Source: Saprospiraceae bacterium
GTDB taxonomy: Bacteria; Bacteroidota; Bacteroidia; Chitinophagales; Saprospiraceae
NCBI GenBank assembly: GCA_029212405.1
Contig: JARGNR010000055.1
Span: 1-43,487, forward strand
Reading direction: 5' to 3'
DNA length: 43,487 nucleotides
Positions 9,591-18,950 of the stretch are shown here, piece by piece. Under the pieces are notes generated by a model, which did not search any database, was not told the DNA's origin, and saw only the letters and a program-made list of their open reading frames with translations. A program made the translations under genes and the position numbers. The stretch's first letter is position 1. Each line of letters opens with the position of its first letter.

Positions 9591-10037
9591 ATGATCGACC
9601 TCAATCTTCATGAATACAAAGACCAGCTCAACTTAAAAAAAGAGCAAGATGTAGTCTATATTTTTGACATCATAAGAAAGAAATATCTTGTATTTCAGCC
9701 TGAAGAAATGGTTCGTCAATTGCTCATCCAACACCTCATAAAAGTGGGCTATCCGAAAGAGAAAATTCAAGTTGAAAAAGGCATTGACATCAATGGATTA
9801 TATAGAAGATTTGATATTATTATTTATGACTCCTCATTCCATCCTTATATCTTGATTGAATGTAAGGCCCATACAGTCTCGATTGATCAAAGTACATTTG
9901 ATCAAATTAGCAGTTATAACCTCGCAGTAAAAGCCCCTTACTTAATCGTTTGCAACGGGATATCTACTTATTCATGTCATTTGGATTTCGAGACTAAAAA
10001 AATTGAAAACTTGACATATATTCCAAAATATCAATAA
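9591..10037 (+). CDS. Small HsdR N-terminal-like PD-(D/E)XK protein
   Basis: A 148-residue soluble protein. The core reads RRFDIIIYD followed by ILIECKAH, which is the Asp...Glu-X-Lys arrangement of the PD-(D/E)XK nuclease fold as found in the type I restriction enzyme HsdR N-terminal family (HSDR_N_2). A QISSYNLAVKAPYLIVCNG strand-helix-strand segment typical of these proteins follows. Stand-alone members of this size are widespread in Bacteroidota and, as far as I know, are not biochemically characterised. There is no HsdM, HsdS or motor gene nearby, so this is not a classical type I restriction locus. The gene starts 6 bp after the helicase-like gene, implying co-transcription and perhaps a joint function on DNA or RNA. 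Nuclease activity is possible but unproven. Confidence 0.75.
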   Translation: MIDLNLHEYKDQLNLKKEQDVVYIFDIIRKKYLVFQPEEMVRQLLIQHLIKVGYPKEKIQVEKGIDINGLYRRFDIIIYDSSFHPYILIECKAHTVSIDQSTFDQISSYNLAVKAPYLIVCNGISTYSCHLDFETKKIENLTYIPKYQ

Positions 10038-10098
10038 ATTATATATTTATTTTTTATATTTAAACTCCCCTGTTCTCATTTAGGGAACGAAAATTTAC

Positions 10099-10111
10099 GG
10101 ATTGTCAATCC
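10099..10111. promoter_or_regulatory. 13-bp palindrome upstream of the giant T9SS gene (possible operator)
   Basis: GGATTG-T-CAATCC is a perfect dyad (6-bp arms around one base). It lies about 90 bp before the start codon at 10202 and 62 bp after the previous stop. The single-base centre makes a hairpin unlikely and a dimeric-protein site more plausible. Only one copy was seen. Confidence 0.25.
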
Positions 10112-10201
10112 AGTTTGCAAAGTTTAATTTCATGAGTAGAGATCACATCTATTTGTCATGATATTCAGCGCACGATTTGCTTTCCACAAACTGGAGGACT
10201 A

Positions 10202-13200
10202 ATGCATTCTAAAACCATAAATTGCTTAGTAATGAAAAAACCAATGCTATCTCTGATCGTACTATTTACTTGGATATTCTATTCCTATGGTCAGATTCCT
10301 TGCTCAATAGATGGTCCTTTAATTGTTTGTAATGAGGAACGAGTGACTATTGAATTTGATGCAGATGTTCCTGAATTCACCGAGATTATTATTGATGCTT
10401 TTACAGTTGTGAATGGCACACAAGTCTTGGCAATTCAAGAAAATGTAACCAATACAACCGCGGATATAATATTCTTATCAGGGGGAGATGCAGAAATAGT
10501 AATTCGCTATATAAATGGAACACAGACCGTAGCTGTCTGCAATAAAAATGTCTTTGTATTTGATGAAACACCTATTCCTGCACTGAACCAGTTCAGCACG
10601 ATTGTGGGAGATCAAGTAGTATGCGGAAGTTTGGATTTAGAAATCAGCACCTTTTTTGCGTGCCCAGATTGTCCATTTTTCTGGACATTAGATGAAGAAG
10701 CAATAGAACTCGATCAGCAAGTTTCTACTCTTGGAAACTTAAAAAGTGTTCTTGCAAATTTGAACATAGACGAATTGGGATCTTATACATTTTGTCTAAA
10801 CATTGCCAAACCCGACACCTCATGTATTGTGGAAGACTGCATCACGATAGACATTGTAGAGTTAGATATCACACCTGAATTTTCAGTGGATGAAACTGCG
10901 AGTAATTTTTGCCTAGGTTCGACACTCATTTTTGAAAATGCAACTCTAATTGATGAAGAAGTGCTTTATTTCTGGGAAGTGAAATACGATAGTTTGACAT
11001 GGCGATATTCTACCGAAAATTTAGAATTTGATTTTACATTTCCAGGAGAATACATCATTTCGTTACAGTACGTGCTGTCTTCTAATGAAAGTTGTGTTTC
11101 AGATAAATATTCGTCTACAATTACTATTTCCGATGACGTAATATTTCCCATTTTATGCAACGCCAATACATGTACGGAATCCATCATCACTTACCAAGCT
11201 CCTATAGAGTGCGGCAATTATTTCTGGGAATTTGATTTGGAACTAGGAACCCTTATTTCAGAAGAAGAAAATACGATTACCATCCAATGGAATAACGTTG
11301 AACACTATACAGAAACACAGCTTAAATTGACGTTGGAAAACTGTTCAGAAGATGCATGTGAAGTCTCCTTTAGAAATATACAATTGTATCCAGAGGAATT
11401 GATTATTGAAGGGCCAAGTGGTATTTGTGATCGAGGAGAGGAATGGTTTGAAGCAGACTTAATTCCTAATGCAGTTTATACTTGGGAGATCGAACTCGTA
11501 GATAGTGTTTCGGGTATATCTCCAGCGATAATAAAGATTGAAGATAACAGGGCACTCGTCGCTTTTTATTCTTATGCTGGCTCCTCAATTCTCCAAGCAA
11601 ATGCGTCTATTCCTTCACAAGAATGCACCATTTCTGGAGAGATATCCACATTAAGTTTACTTGTCAATTCAAATGACAATTTATGTCCTGGAGACCTTTT
11701 CAAAGCATCGGTTTCTCCTAAAATCGATCAAGATATTGTATGGACGTTGACCAATGACACAGGAACTTATTTCAAACAAGAAACAGTTTCGGGACAGAGT
11801 AACTTTTTTGCTTTTGATCTTGTTCAGGGAGGCGACTATATGTTAAGTGCCACAATCCCAGAACTTGAATTTAGCTGTAATGAAGAAATACCATTGACTG
11901 TTTTGGATAATCCGGCGATAACTTTAGTAGGTCCACAATTTGTTTGTCCAGGAGAACCAGTGACATACACATTAGAAGGTCTTGGTGGAAATGATGCTGT
12001 AGAATGGACGGTTTTTCAAAATAACTCCAGTATGCAATTTACAGGAAATGAAATAACCGTAACTTGGTTAGAAGGAGGTGAACCCTATTCCATAAAAGTT
12101 TCTCGTTCTACTGAAGTATTCCCTGGTCAAATATGTGATTCAGCAAGCCAAAGTTTCCCGATCGGAGTCATTCAGAGTCAGGAATTAGAAATAACTGGTC
12201 CTGAAGTATTGTGTTATGATGCAATAGATACTTTCTTCGTCATAGACAATCCTGGCATGTATCATTGGGAAATAAACCCATCGTATATGGGAACTATAGT
12301 AGATGGAGACAGTACCGACCAAGTAGTTGTTCAATGGCATTATGCTCCTGATATTTCTACAGCAACATTGAGTACATCAAGAGAAATATGTGGTGAAACA
12401 TTTACTGCGGATATTGATATTAGCTTTGAACAATTCCAAGCTGTCTTAGTAGCCCCTGACTCAGTATGCCTTAGAGAAAATGCCAGTGTATTCATTCAGG
12501 ACTTAACATCTTATCAAACTATTGAGTTTTATGTTGATGATGTCTTGGTCAATGATGATCAATTAGAATTCAACTATACATTCACAGATACAGGTTATGT
12601 GACAGTTAAAATTGTTATAGCAAAACCTAACAACTGTCCAGACTTTTTAGAAATTGAAAAAACGGTATACGTTGTCCCCGATAAAATTTTTGATCTTAAT
12701 ACATCTATGTCTATCATTCAATGTCCAAAAGAGGAATTTGAAGATGTACTAGTAGAAGTAAGCTACCAGGACCCAACTGCATATTATGAATGGGCAATAG
12801 ATACAGAAATTATTAAAGCAGGTTTTGGCTCCACTGATTTATATAACTACCTCATAACTAGAGAACTCATTTTAAGTGGTGCATTACAATTGATTTTAAC
12901 CATTACCTACCCTAGCGGCTGTGACTACAGAAAGTCTATCCAATTGGATTATCCATGTGGAGAGCCTATCCCTATTTGTGTATGTATTGAACCTATAGAT
13001 ATTCAGATTGATGTTACTCCATTGGAATGTAATTTAGTCTCCTATTCAGCAGAGGCAACACTTAACACACTGGTTGATCCAATTTGGGTTATCACTACGA
13101 GTGACACGATTATAACCATGCCTATTAATGGCGAAGAAGATTTGGAATTAGATTCATTTTATTTCCCTGAAGGAAGTACACTTTCTAACATTGCAATATC

Positions 13201-15823
13201 TGCATTTTGTGAGGGCATTTTGGTATTGGAAGACGAAATAATAGATAGTGTCTTATGTGATGATGTGTATGAAGGAGAATTGAACAAATTGTATTTTCCT
13301 GAAATTGAGGAAGAATATGTCTGTAATGATGATTTAACCTATGATGTCCATCTCACTGAAGAAAGTCTAGTAAATATCATGCCTCCCTACAATACCAATC
13401 TGTTTTGGATAATAAATGGAACCGCGTATGAAGGAGTAAATATTGTTGTTGAAAATGTTGTTGGAGGTACGCTAATAGATATTCAATTAACTCAATGCAA
13501 TTTGGATGGAAGTTATTGTTGTACCAATAACTTTGAATTAGAAGTCATTGAAACATTCTCCCCTGAAATCATATTGCCAAATGGGTCTTGTGAAAATGAT
13601 CTTTGGCTATTTACAATTGATCAACCTCCTTCTGAGATAGTTTCAACCCTTTGGAACTTTGGTGATGGTTCAGGCAGCACCCTATTTATAACTGAAAAAG
13701 GATTTTTAGATACATTATCACATGACATTTCTGTGGAGGTTGCAAATGATATTGGATGCATTGCCACTTCAGAAATTACAGTTCAATCCTTCCCTAATAA
13801 TATAGAAGGGCAGATTGTATTTGAAAGTGACCCTTGTGCTCCTGTTGTAGATTTAATATACGATGAGTTGAGCGAATCAACTATTATTACGTATGAATGG
13901 AACATAACAGGTGCTCCAGATTCTTCCTTGGTTCAGATTACAAAATCAGGAGATTATAAGGTGACTGTGACGGACATAAATGGGTGCACGAATGTTGCTT
14001 CCGTGAATGATATTAAGGTGAATGAATCCTTCAAAGGAGGCATGAGGTTCAATCCTGAAAATTGTGGAACTGCCATTGCATCTGTAGCTGCCAATCCAGA
14101 ATATATGTATGAATGGTACGTCAACGGAATTCTACTCAATTCATCCAATTCCATTCAGATCAATTCAGCAGGATTTTATGAGTTAAAAGTAATTTCAACT
14201 TCCATCAATTCTGGTGAGATTTGTGATTCTTTAATTGAAAATTTAACCATTTTCCCCCTTCCAACAAAACCAATCATTCTGGAAGAAAAACTGTTTTGTG
14301 CGCCTTTCATTTTTGAATTATCACTTGAAAATTACGATATGGCAACTTGGAGCATCAACAATAATTACACCGAGGAAAGTGCGTCCATCCAAGTATCAGA
14401 AAATGGTATTTATCGAGCTATCGTAGAAGACGACAATGGCTGTACATCATCATCAACAATAGGAATCAATGAGTCCGTAGCGCCATTTGATTTATTACTA
14501 AATCAGTGCATTGAAGCATGCCGTGACGAGTTAGATAGTTTGCAGATATTTATCCCAGGAATAGACTATGTGGCTAATTCTTGGACTTGGATTTCTGTGG
14601 ATTCTTTAGGTGTCGAATATGAAATAGAGCTTTCCAGCGGAATGATCACACCTCTTCTATTAACGGAAAACATGTATGATTATGTTCAATTACAAATCAC
14701 AGATGAAGAGTGTATATTGCGATCTGATATTATACCGCTAGACATAACAAATTGTGATGAGCCAGATGAAGTAGACCCGCCAGAAATTACTTGCGAGGAG
14801 ATCGATTCCGATCATGATAATTGTGGGTTAACCATTTATAAATGTCTATTGTCGGAAGAAAATGGTGGACCAAAATTATATTTCGAAGGAATGGTCACTG
14901 TACCTATGGATGCTACTTTATGCAACCCAGATTCCTTGACCGTTTCATTGAATAATGGTGAAATCGTAATTACAGACTTGGTTTTGGAAGAGGTAGATGG
15001 CAAACTTATGGCTTTCTATTCCGCCAATTTGATAATTTCAGATGCAACTGACTTTGAAACCAATGGAACAGTGATCCAATTTGATTTTTGCAACCCAGAA
15101 GGAGACATTTCGTATTGTTATGAATATGCACTTCCTTACCGGACATGCAATAAAGATTTTGAATGTTTGATTGATTATCAAGGTATTTCATCAGGAGGGC
15201 AAGAAACCGTATTTATCAATTATTGCTTGAATCTTTCAGAAGTAGTTCAGGATAATTGTGTGTTATCCAATTACGAAGTGGAAGCATTTATTTCTGGAGA
15301 TATTCAATTCAAGAAAGTGTATAGCCAAATACTGGTTGACGATTTTAATATGGTAACATGTATTTCAATACCCGTAAGTCAATCTGATTTTTTTGGTGGA
15401 GATTATAATTGTATAGAGCTTATGGTAAAAGGTAATTGTCCAGGAATTCAATGTTCGGAATATCAATGCGGAATATTTGGCAATGGTAATTTGGTCAGCG
15501 CTGATAACCAAGGAAACCATCCAATCACAAACATGACCATCGAAAATCAAGAAATCGGTGAATCAAAAAATAGAAAAGGTGAGCAATTGAACATTTATCC
15601 CAATCCAAGTACTTCTGTATTCAATTTTGATTTTAATCATACTGTAAGGGATGGAACTCTAGTAATCAAAGATGTAGAAGGAAGAACTGTGCAGCATTTG
15701 CCCATAAACAATGTAAATACGATTGCTTTAAATATGGACGATTCTCTTGCTGGTTTATATTTTGCCACCTTAATTTCTGGTGGAGAATTAATCACTACAA
15801 AAAAAATGATTTTGATTCGGTAA
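10202..15823 (+). CDS. Giant secreted PKD-like repeat protein with T9SS sorting domain
   Basis: An 1873-residue cell-surface or secreted protein. Residues 1-31 form a signal peptide with a hydrophobic core ending SYGQ. The body is a chain of Cys-containing Ig/PKD-like beta domains. At least three repeats open with a 'GP..xC' signature followed by a yxWxI strand: near residues 404 (EGPSGICD), 576 (VGPQFVCP) and 664 (TGPEVLCY). A further PKD-like WNFGDGSG occurs in the second half. Residues ~1796-1873 are a type A T9SS domain (IYPNPS, then GLYFATL, ending in a basic residue). A strong Shine-Dalgarno, GGAGG at 10193-10197, sits 4 nt before this ATG, favouring 10202 over the in-frame ATG at 10232 (MKKPM), which would give a shorter signal peptide. 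No catalytic motif was seen; an adhesin or structural role is inference. Confidence 0.85.
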   Translation: MHSKTINCLVMKKPMLSLIVLFTWIFYSYGQIPCSIDGPLIVCNEERVTIEFDADVPEFTEIIIDAFTVVNGTQVLAIQENVTNTTADIIFLSGGDAEIVIRYINGTQTVAVCNKNVFVFDETPIPALNQFSTIVGDQVVCGSLDLEISTFFACPDCPFFWTLDEEAIELDQQVSTLGNLKSVLANLNIDELGSYTFCLNIAKPDTSCIVEDCITIDIVELDITPEFSVDETASNFCLGSTLIFENATLIDEEVLYFWEVKYDSLTWRYSTENLEFDFTFPGEYIISLQYVLSSNESCVSDKYSSTITISDDVIFPILCNANTCTESIITYQAPIECGNYFWEFDLELGTLISEEENTITIQWNNVEHYTETQLKLTLENCSEDACEVSFRNIQLYPEELIIEGPSGICDRGEEWFEADLIPNAVYTWEIELVDSVSGISPAIIKIEDNRALVAFYSYAGSSILQANASIPSQECTISGEISTLSLLVNSNDNLCPGDLFKASVSPKIDQDIVWTLTNDTGTYFKQETVSGQSNFFAFDLVQGGDYMLSATIPELEFSCNEEIPLTVLDNPAITLVGPQFVCPGEPVTYTLEGLGGNDAVEWTVFQNNSSMQFTGNEITVTWLEGGEPYSIKVSRSTEVFPGQICDSASQSFPIGVIQSQELEITGPEVLCYDAIDTFFVIDNPGMYHWEINPSYMGTIVDGDSTDQVVVQWHYAPDISTATLSTSREICGETFTADIDISFEQFQAVLVAPDSVCLRENASVFIQDLTSYQTIEFYVDDVLVNDDQLEFNYTFTDTGYVTVKIVIAKPNNCPDFLEIEKTVYVVPDKIFDLNTSMSIIQCPKEEFEDVLVEVSYQDPTAYYEWAIDTEIIKAGFGSTDLYNYLITRELILSGALQLILTITYPSGCDYRKSIQLDYPCGEPIPICVCIEPIDIQIDVTPLECNLVSYSAEATLNTLVDPIWVITTSDTIITMPINGEEDLELDSFYFPEGSTLSNIAISAFCEGILVLEDEIIDSVLCDDVYEGELNKLYFPEIEEEYVCNDDLTYDVHLTEESLVNIMPPYNTNLFWIINGTAYEGVNIVVENVVGGTLIDIQLTQCNLDGSYCCTNNFELEVIETFSPEIILPNGSCENDLWLFTIDQPPSEIVSTLWNFGDGSGSTLFITEKGFLDTLSHDISVEVANDIGCIATSEITVQSFPNNIEGQIVFESDPCAPVVDLIYDELSESTIITYEWNITGAPDSSLVQITKSGDYKVTVTDINGCTNVASVNDIKVNESFKGGMRFNPENCGTAIASVAANPEYMYEWYVNGILLNSSNSIQINSAGFYELKVISTSINSGEICDSLIENLTIFPLPTKPIILEEKLFCAPFIFELSLENYDMATWSINNNYTEESASIQVSENGIYRAIVEDDNGCTSSSTIGINESVAPFDLLLNQCIEACRDELDSLQIFIPGIDYVANSWTWISVDSLGVEYEIELSSGMITPLLLTENMYDYVQLQITDEECILRSDIIPLDITNCDEPDEVDPPEITCEEIDSDHDNCGLTIYKCLLSEENGGPKLYFEGMVTVPMDATLCNPDSLTVSLNNGEIVITDLVLEEVDGKLMAFYSANLIISDATDFETNGTVIQFDFCNPEGDISYCYEYALPYRTCNKDFECLIDYQGISSGGQETVFINYCLNLSEVVQDNCVLSNYEVEAFISGDIQFKKVYSQILVDDFNMVTCISIPVSQSDFFGGDYNCIELMVKGNCPGIQCSEYQCGIFGNGNLVSADNQGNHPITNMTIENQEIGESKNRKGEQLNIYPNPSTSVFNFDFNHTVRDGTLVIKDVEGRTVQHLPINNVNTIALNMDDSLAGLYFATLISGGELITTKKMILIR

Positions 15824-16017
15824 ATGATTGGTCAGAAGTGGCCATTCTAATTTATATGAATCGCAAAAATGCATATACTGAAGTAGTGTTTTAGTAGTAT
15901 ATGATGAGGATATCAATATCTGTCTTACAAAATGAATTTTGTCAATATCACTATTGATTCAGTGTTAACAATAAAACATTTCATCTTAACTTGAGTGAAC
16001 GAATATGTATAAAAGTA

Positions 16018-16746
16018 TTACTTCGACTTATAATAACCTTTCAGCCCTTTCCAGCGCATGCTTAATACTCCTGTAATTGCTTCTTTAATGATGGAAGTAT
16101 CCATTTTTGAGGTTCCTTTTTCTCGATCAGCAAAAATAATTGGTACTTCAACAATTTTGAATCCATTCCGATAAGCTGCATACTTCATTTCAATCTGGAA
16201 AGCATAACCAATGGATTTAATCTTTGTCAGGTCAATGGTCTCGAGCACTTTTCTCTTATAACACTTAAATCCTGCGGTGGGATCCATAATAGGCATAAAA
16301 GTGATCATACGCACGTATAATGAAGCTCCTCTGGATAAAAAGAGTCGGTAATTGGACCAATCTTTCACTCCACCTCCTTTGGTATATCTACTTCCCACAG
16401 CTACATCTGCACCATTTTGGCAAGCTGCATATAAATTGTTCAAATCTTTAGGAGGATGACTAAAATCTGCATCCATCTCAAATATGAAATCAAATTTATT
16501 TTTAATTCCGTATTCGAATCCTGCTAAATATGCCGTTCCCAGTCCCAATTTTCCTTCACGTTCTATTAAGTGAATTCTAGACGTCTCTGCTTGCAATTCT
16601 TTGACTCGTGCGCCCGTCCCATCTGGTGAACCATCGTCAACGATCAACACATCAAATTCTTCATTCTGCTCTAAAACAGCAGCAATGATATCATCGATGT
16701 TTTCAATCTCATTGTACGTAGGAATTATTACAAGTGCTTTGTTCAA
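16018..16746 (-). CDS. Polyprenol monophosphomannose synthase-like GT2 glycosyltransferase
   Basis: A 242-residue glycosyltransferase family 2 protein, dolichol-phosphate mannose synthase (DPM1) type. The signatures run in order: VIIPTYNEIENI near the N-terminus, VDDGSPDGTG (nucleotide binding) around residues 36-45, EMDADFSHPP (the DXD metal site) around 93-102, GSRYTKGGG around 117-125, and DPTAGFKCY around 150-158. It should transfer mannose or another hexose from its nucleotide sugar to a polyprenyl phosphate at the inner face of the cytoplasmic membrane, providing a lipid-linked sugar for surface glycans. No C-terminal membrane helices follow, so it is the soluble/peripheral short form. 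The sugar donor cannot be read from sequence. It is not obviously in an operon with its neighbours. Confidence 0.9.
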   Translation of the reverse strand: MNKALVIIPTYNEIENIDDIIAAVLEQNEEFDVLIVDDGSPDGTGARVKELQAETSRIHLIEREGKLGLGTAYLAGFEYGIKNKFDFIFEMDADFSHPPKDLNNLYAACQNGADVAVGSRYTKGGGVKDWSNYRLFLSRGASLYVRMITFMPIMDPTAGFKCYKRKVLETIDLTKIKSIGYAFQIEMKYAAYRNGFKIVEVPIIFADREKGTSKMDTSIIKEAITGVLSMRWKGLKGYYKSK

Positions 16747-16912
16747 GTGGATTACCTTTATTAGTAAACCCTAAAAGTAGGATTTCTATTTTATATATTG
16801 AGAAAATTTATAATATTAAATCATGTTAATGTATCAAATTATACACCTCATGAGTCATTACACCTGTGATTTTGATTAACCTAAAATTGAAAAACTCTGC
16901 ACGAATTCAGAA

Positions 16913-17332
16913 TTACTTATCTACAGGAGCATATGCCATTGCCTTAATCTCAATCAATAAGTGCGGGTGAGGCAACTGGTGAACTGCTACTGTCGTGCGT
17001 GCAGGTCCATTATAATCAAAGAATTCAGCATAGGCTTCATTATATCCACCAAAATCATTCATATTTACTAAAAAAGATGTGAGATCAACAACATCCTTAA
17101 GGGATGAACCTGCTACTTTTAATGTGGTATCAATGTTATTTAAAACAGCTCTTGTCTGCGCACGAATATCAAGATTAGTAGTACCCATTTCATCTACTTC
17201 TACCCCTTCAAAAGTATTATCACTTCTTCTAGATGAAGTGCCAGAAACAAAAATGTAATCCCCTACTCTTTTATAATGAGGATATTTTCCTCTTGGTTTT
17301 GCTTTGCCTTCAATCACTTTAGAATCACTCAT
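16913..17332 (-). CDS. RidA-family protein, 2-aminomuconate deaminase type
   Basis: A 139-residue YjgF/YER057c/UK114 (RidA) fold protein. It begins [14 protein letters not shown], contains [28 protein letters not shown] and [11 protein letters not shown], and ends [17 protein letters not shown]. These segments match the 2-aminomuconate deaminase subgroup (AmnD/NbaF of the kynurenine/2-nitrobenzoate meta-cleavage pathways) more closely than general RidA enamine deaminases. The predicted reaction is hydrolysis of 2-aminomuconate to 4-oxalocrotonate plus ammonia in tryptophan breakdown. None of the other pathway enzymes is next to it, so the pathway link rests on subgroup similarity alone. The trimeric RidA Arg (in PARTTVAV) is present. 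The alternative is a generalist enamine/imine deaminase. Confidence 0.8.
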   Translation of the reverse strand: MSDSKVIEGKAKPRGKYPHYKRVGDYIFVSGTSSRRSDNTFEGVEVDEMGTTNLDIRAQTRAVLNNIDTTLKVAGSSLKDVVDLTSFLVNMNDFGGYNEAYAEFFDYNGPARTTVAVHQLPHPHLLIEIKAMAYAPVDK

Positions 17333-17530
17333 AATCTACAACAGTTTTTATTTCAAATAATAGTATTGAGTTCGAATTTAGAATTTAATCTTAAACAAAT
17401 ATCCAATTCTAAATAATTTATATCTAAAATTTTATCACCTGATAAGTATATTAGCCTGTGTGATGACTAGAATATACTTCAGCGATGAATCTAATTTATA
17501 ATAGTGGTAATTCAATCTTCACTGAAAAGA

Positions 17531-18133
17531 ATGTCCTTTCTTCCTATCTTTACCCAAGTAACTGACAACTCTAATCAAATGCTAAAACATTTCTGGGAAA
17601 ATACTTTTTTAGGAAGTTTGTTTAAATCTGACCCTCTTTATGCCAAGGGTCTATCTTTCATTCTTGTCGTTTACCTTTTCATCCACATATTTAGATTGGA
17701 ATTGTTTCCTCTGTATATGTTCGCTATGTTTTCAAAACAAGAAACACCAAAAGAATTATATCATACCTACAAGCTATATGATCAAGGGCAAGAAATAAAT
17801 TTACAAGATTGGGATTTCAGAAAATATACGGTGTTTATGAATACCATCATTCAATTCGATGATATTTTATCCAATGAGATGATCCATCCAGAGTCAAAAG
17901 CAATCGATAAATTTGTCGATCGACTTCATCTCAAAGACTCAAAAGTTCATACTACTTTAAAAGAAAAGTTTCATTATTCCCAAAAGCACTTTATATCATC
18001 TACTGGAAATTGGGTCAGTGAACAATTGGGCGTATCAAAAGAAAACCTTAGGATAGAAAAAGTATCTTATTCTTGGAATAAATCCCTTCCTCAATTTGAA
18101 CATAAATCGACGATCTATGGGATGGATAAATAG
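17531..18133 (+). CDS. Unknown protein with one membrane helix, first gene of a three-gene unit
   Basis: About 200 residues. One strongly hydrophobic segment (LSFILVVYLFIHIF, roughly residues 36-52 from this start) is followed by ELFPLYMFAMFSKQ, after which the rest is polar and mixed helix/strand. I do not recognise a named family. The 'FPLYMFAMFS' stretch resembles accessory proteins that accompany polytopic HTTM-like membrane proteins in Bacteroidota, but this is a weak impression. Three in-frame starts are possible: GTG 17504, ATG 17531 (chosen; preceded by GAAAAG) and ATG 17579. The 3' end overlaps the next gene by 17 bp, indicating translational coupling. Confidence 0.6.
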   Translation: MSFLPIFTQVTDNSNQMLKHFWENTFLGSLFKSDPLYAKGLSFILVVYLFIHIFRLELFPLYMFAMFSKQETPKELYHTYKLYDQGQEINLQDWDFRKYTVFMNTIIQFDDILSNEMIHPESKAIDKFVDRLHLKDSKVHTTLKEKFHYSQKHFISSTGNWVSEQLGVSKENLRIEKVSYSWNKSLPQFEHKSTIYGMDK

Positions 18134-18941
18134 AAAGACATACCTACTCTACTTCTACACCTGTTTCATTATCTTTTTGATTATCCGATATTTTGACGGC
18201 TTGTTTTTAACACAAATAAGTTCCAATCCTATTCGATCTCCTAGAGTAGATTTAAATGTATGGTTAACTCAAGCAAGCGGAATTCCAGAAATCGTAGGGC
18301 AACCATTGATCAGCTATAGTTTTGATTTTTTAATTATTGTCCTCCCTCTTATAATTCTGTACAAAACATTTAAAGAAAAATCGACTATTTCTCTCATCTG
18401 GACACATGCTATCCTCTTTCTCTTTTATATACTTATCATATATTGCTTCCCTACCCTCTCCATTCGTAAGTATCTCGGTCTGGTCTTGCTTCCTTTTGCA
18501 TTTATATTTGTTTCTGAAAGTCGATATAAAAATACATTGGAGGTAATGCGTTACTTTGTTTTATTCATTTTCACTTCAGCTTCAATGTGGAAAATAATTC
18601 GTGGTGTAGCCTGGGATAACTACCACATGCAGCTTTCATTAAAAGCCCAACATATAGACAATTTCGTTCATTGGTCAGATCACTACATCACACAACTTAT
18701 CGGTCAAATCATCGATAATCCTACCTTTTGTGCTTTATTATTTGGAGCAGCAGTACTTTCACAAATTGCATTTGCCATTGGTTTTTTTACAAAAAAATAC
18801 GACCGACTAATCGCTGGACTGCTTCTCATTTTCATTGTCTCCGACTATCTTGTAATGCGTATAGAATACTGGGAATTCATTGTCTTTATGCCTCTTTTCT
18901 TACAGAGACGAAATTCGAATTCAAATTCCTCTGCCATCTAA
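18117..18941 (+). CDS. Polytopic membrane protein of unknown function
   Basis: About 274 residues with roughly six to seven hydrophobic segments (for example YLLYFYTCFIIFLIIRY, FLIIVLPLIILY, ILFLFYILIIY, LFGAAVLSQIAFAIGFF, LLIFIVSDYLVM). Charged loops between them include a conserved-looking NYHMQLSLKAQHIDNF segment. The general plan recalls HTTM/vitamin K-dependent carboxylase-like or DoxX-like membrane proteins, but no defining motif is certain. ATG 18117 is chosen; a TTG at 18096 would extend it by seven residues. It overlaps the upstream gene by 17 bp, and the PLD-like lipoprotein gene starts 9 bp after its stop, so the three genes are probably one transcript acting at the envelope. Confidence 0.6.
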   Translation: MGWINRKTYLLYFYTCFIIFLIIRYFDGLFLTQISSNPIRSPRVDLNVWLTQASGIPEIVGQPLISYSFDFLIIVLPLIILYKTFKEKSTISLIWTHAILFLFYILIIYCFPTLSIRKYLGLVLLPFAFIFVSESRYKNTLEVMRYFVLFIFTSASMWKIIRGVAWDNYHMQLSLKAQHIDNFVHWSDHYITQLIGQIIDNPTFCALLFGAAVLSQIAFAIGFFTKKYDRLIAGLLLIFIVSDYLVMRIEYWEFIVFMPLFLQRRNSNSNSSAI

Positions 18942-18950
18942 ACCATTGGA

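Noticed and set aside
9591-10037. Reading the HsdR-N-like gene as part of a type I restriction-modification system
   Set aside because: No methylase, specificity subunit or intact motor domain is present in the window.
15927-15942. Hairpin ACAAAA-TGAA-TTTTGT as a terminator of the 1873-residue gene
   Set aside because: The 6-bp stem is almost entirely A/T, about 100 bp after the stop, with no T-tract directly following.
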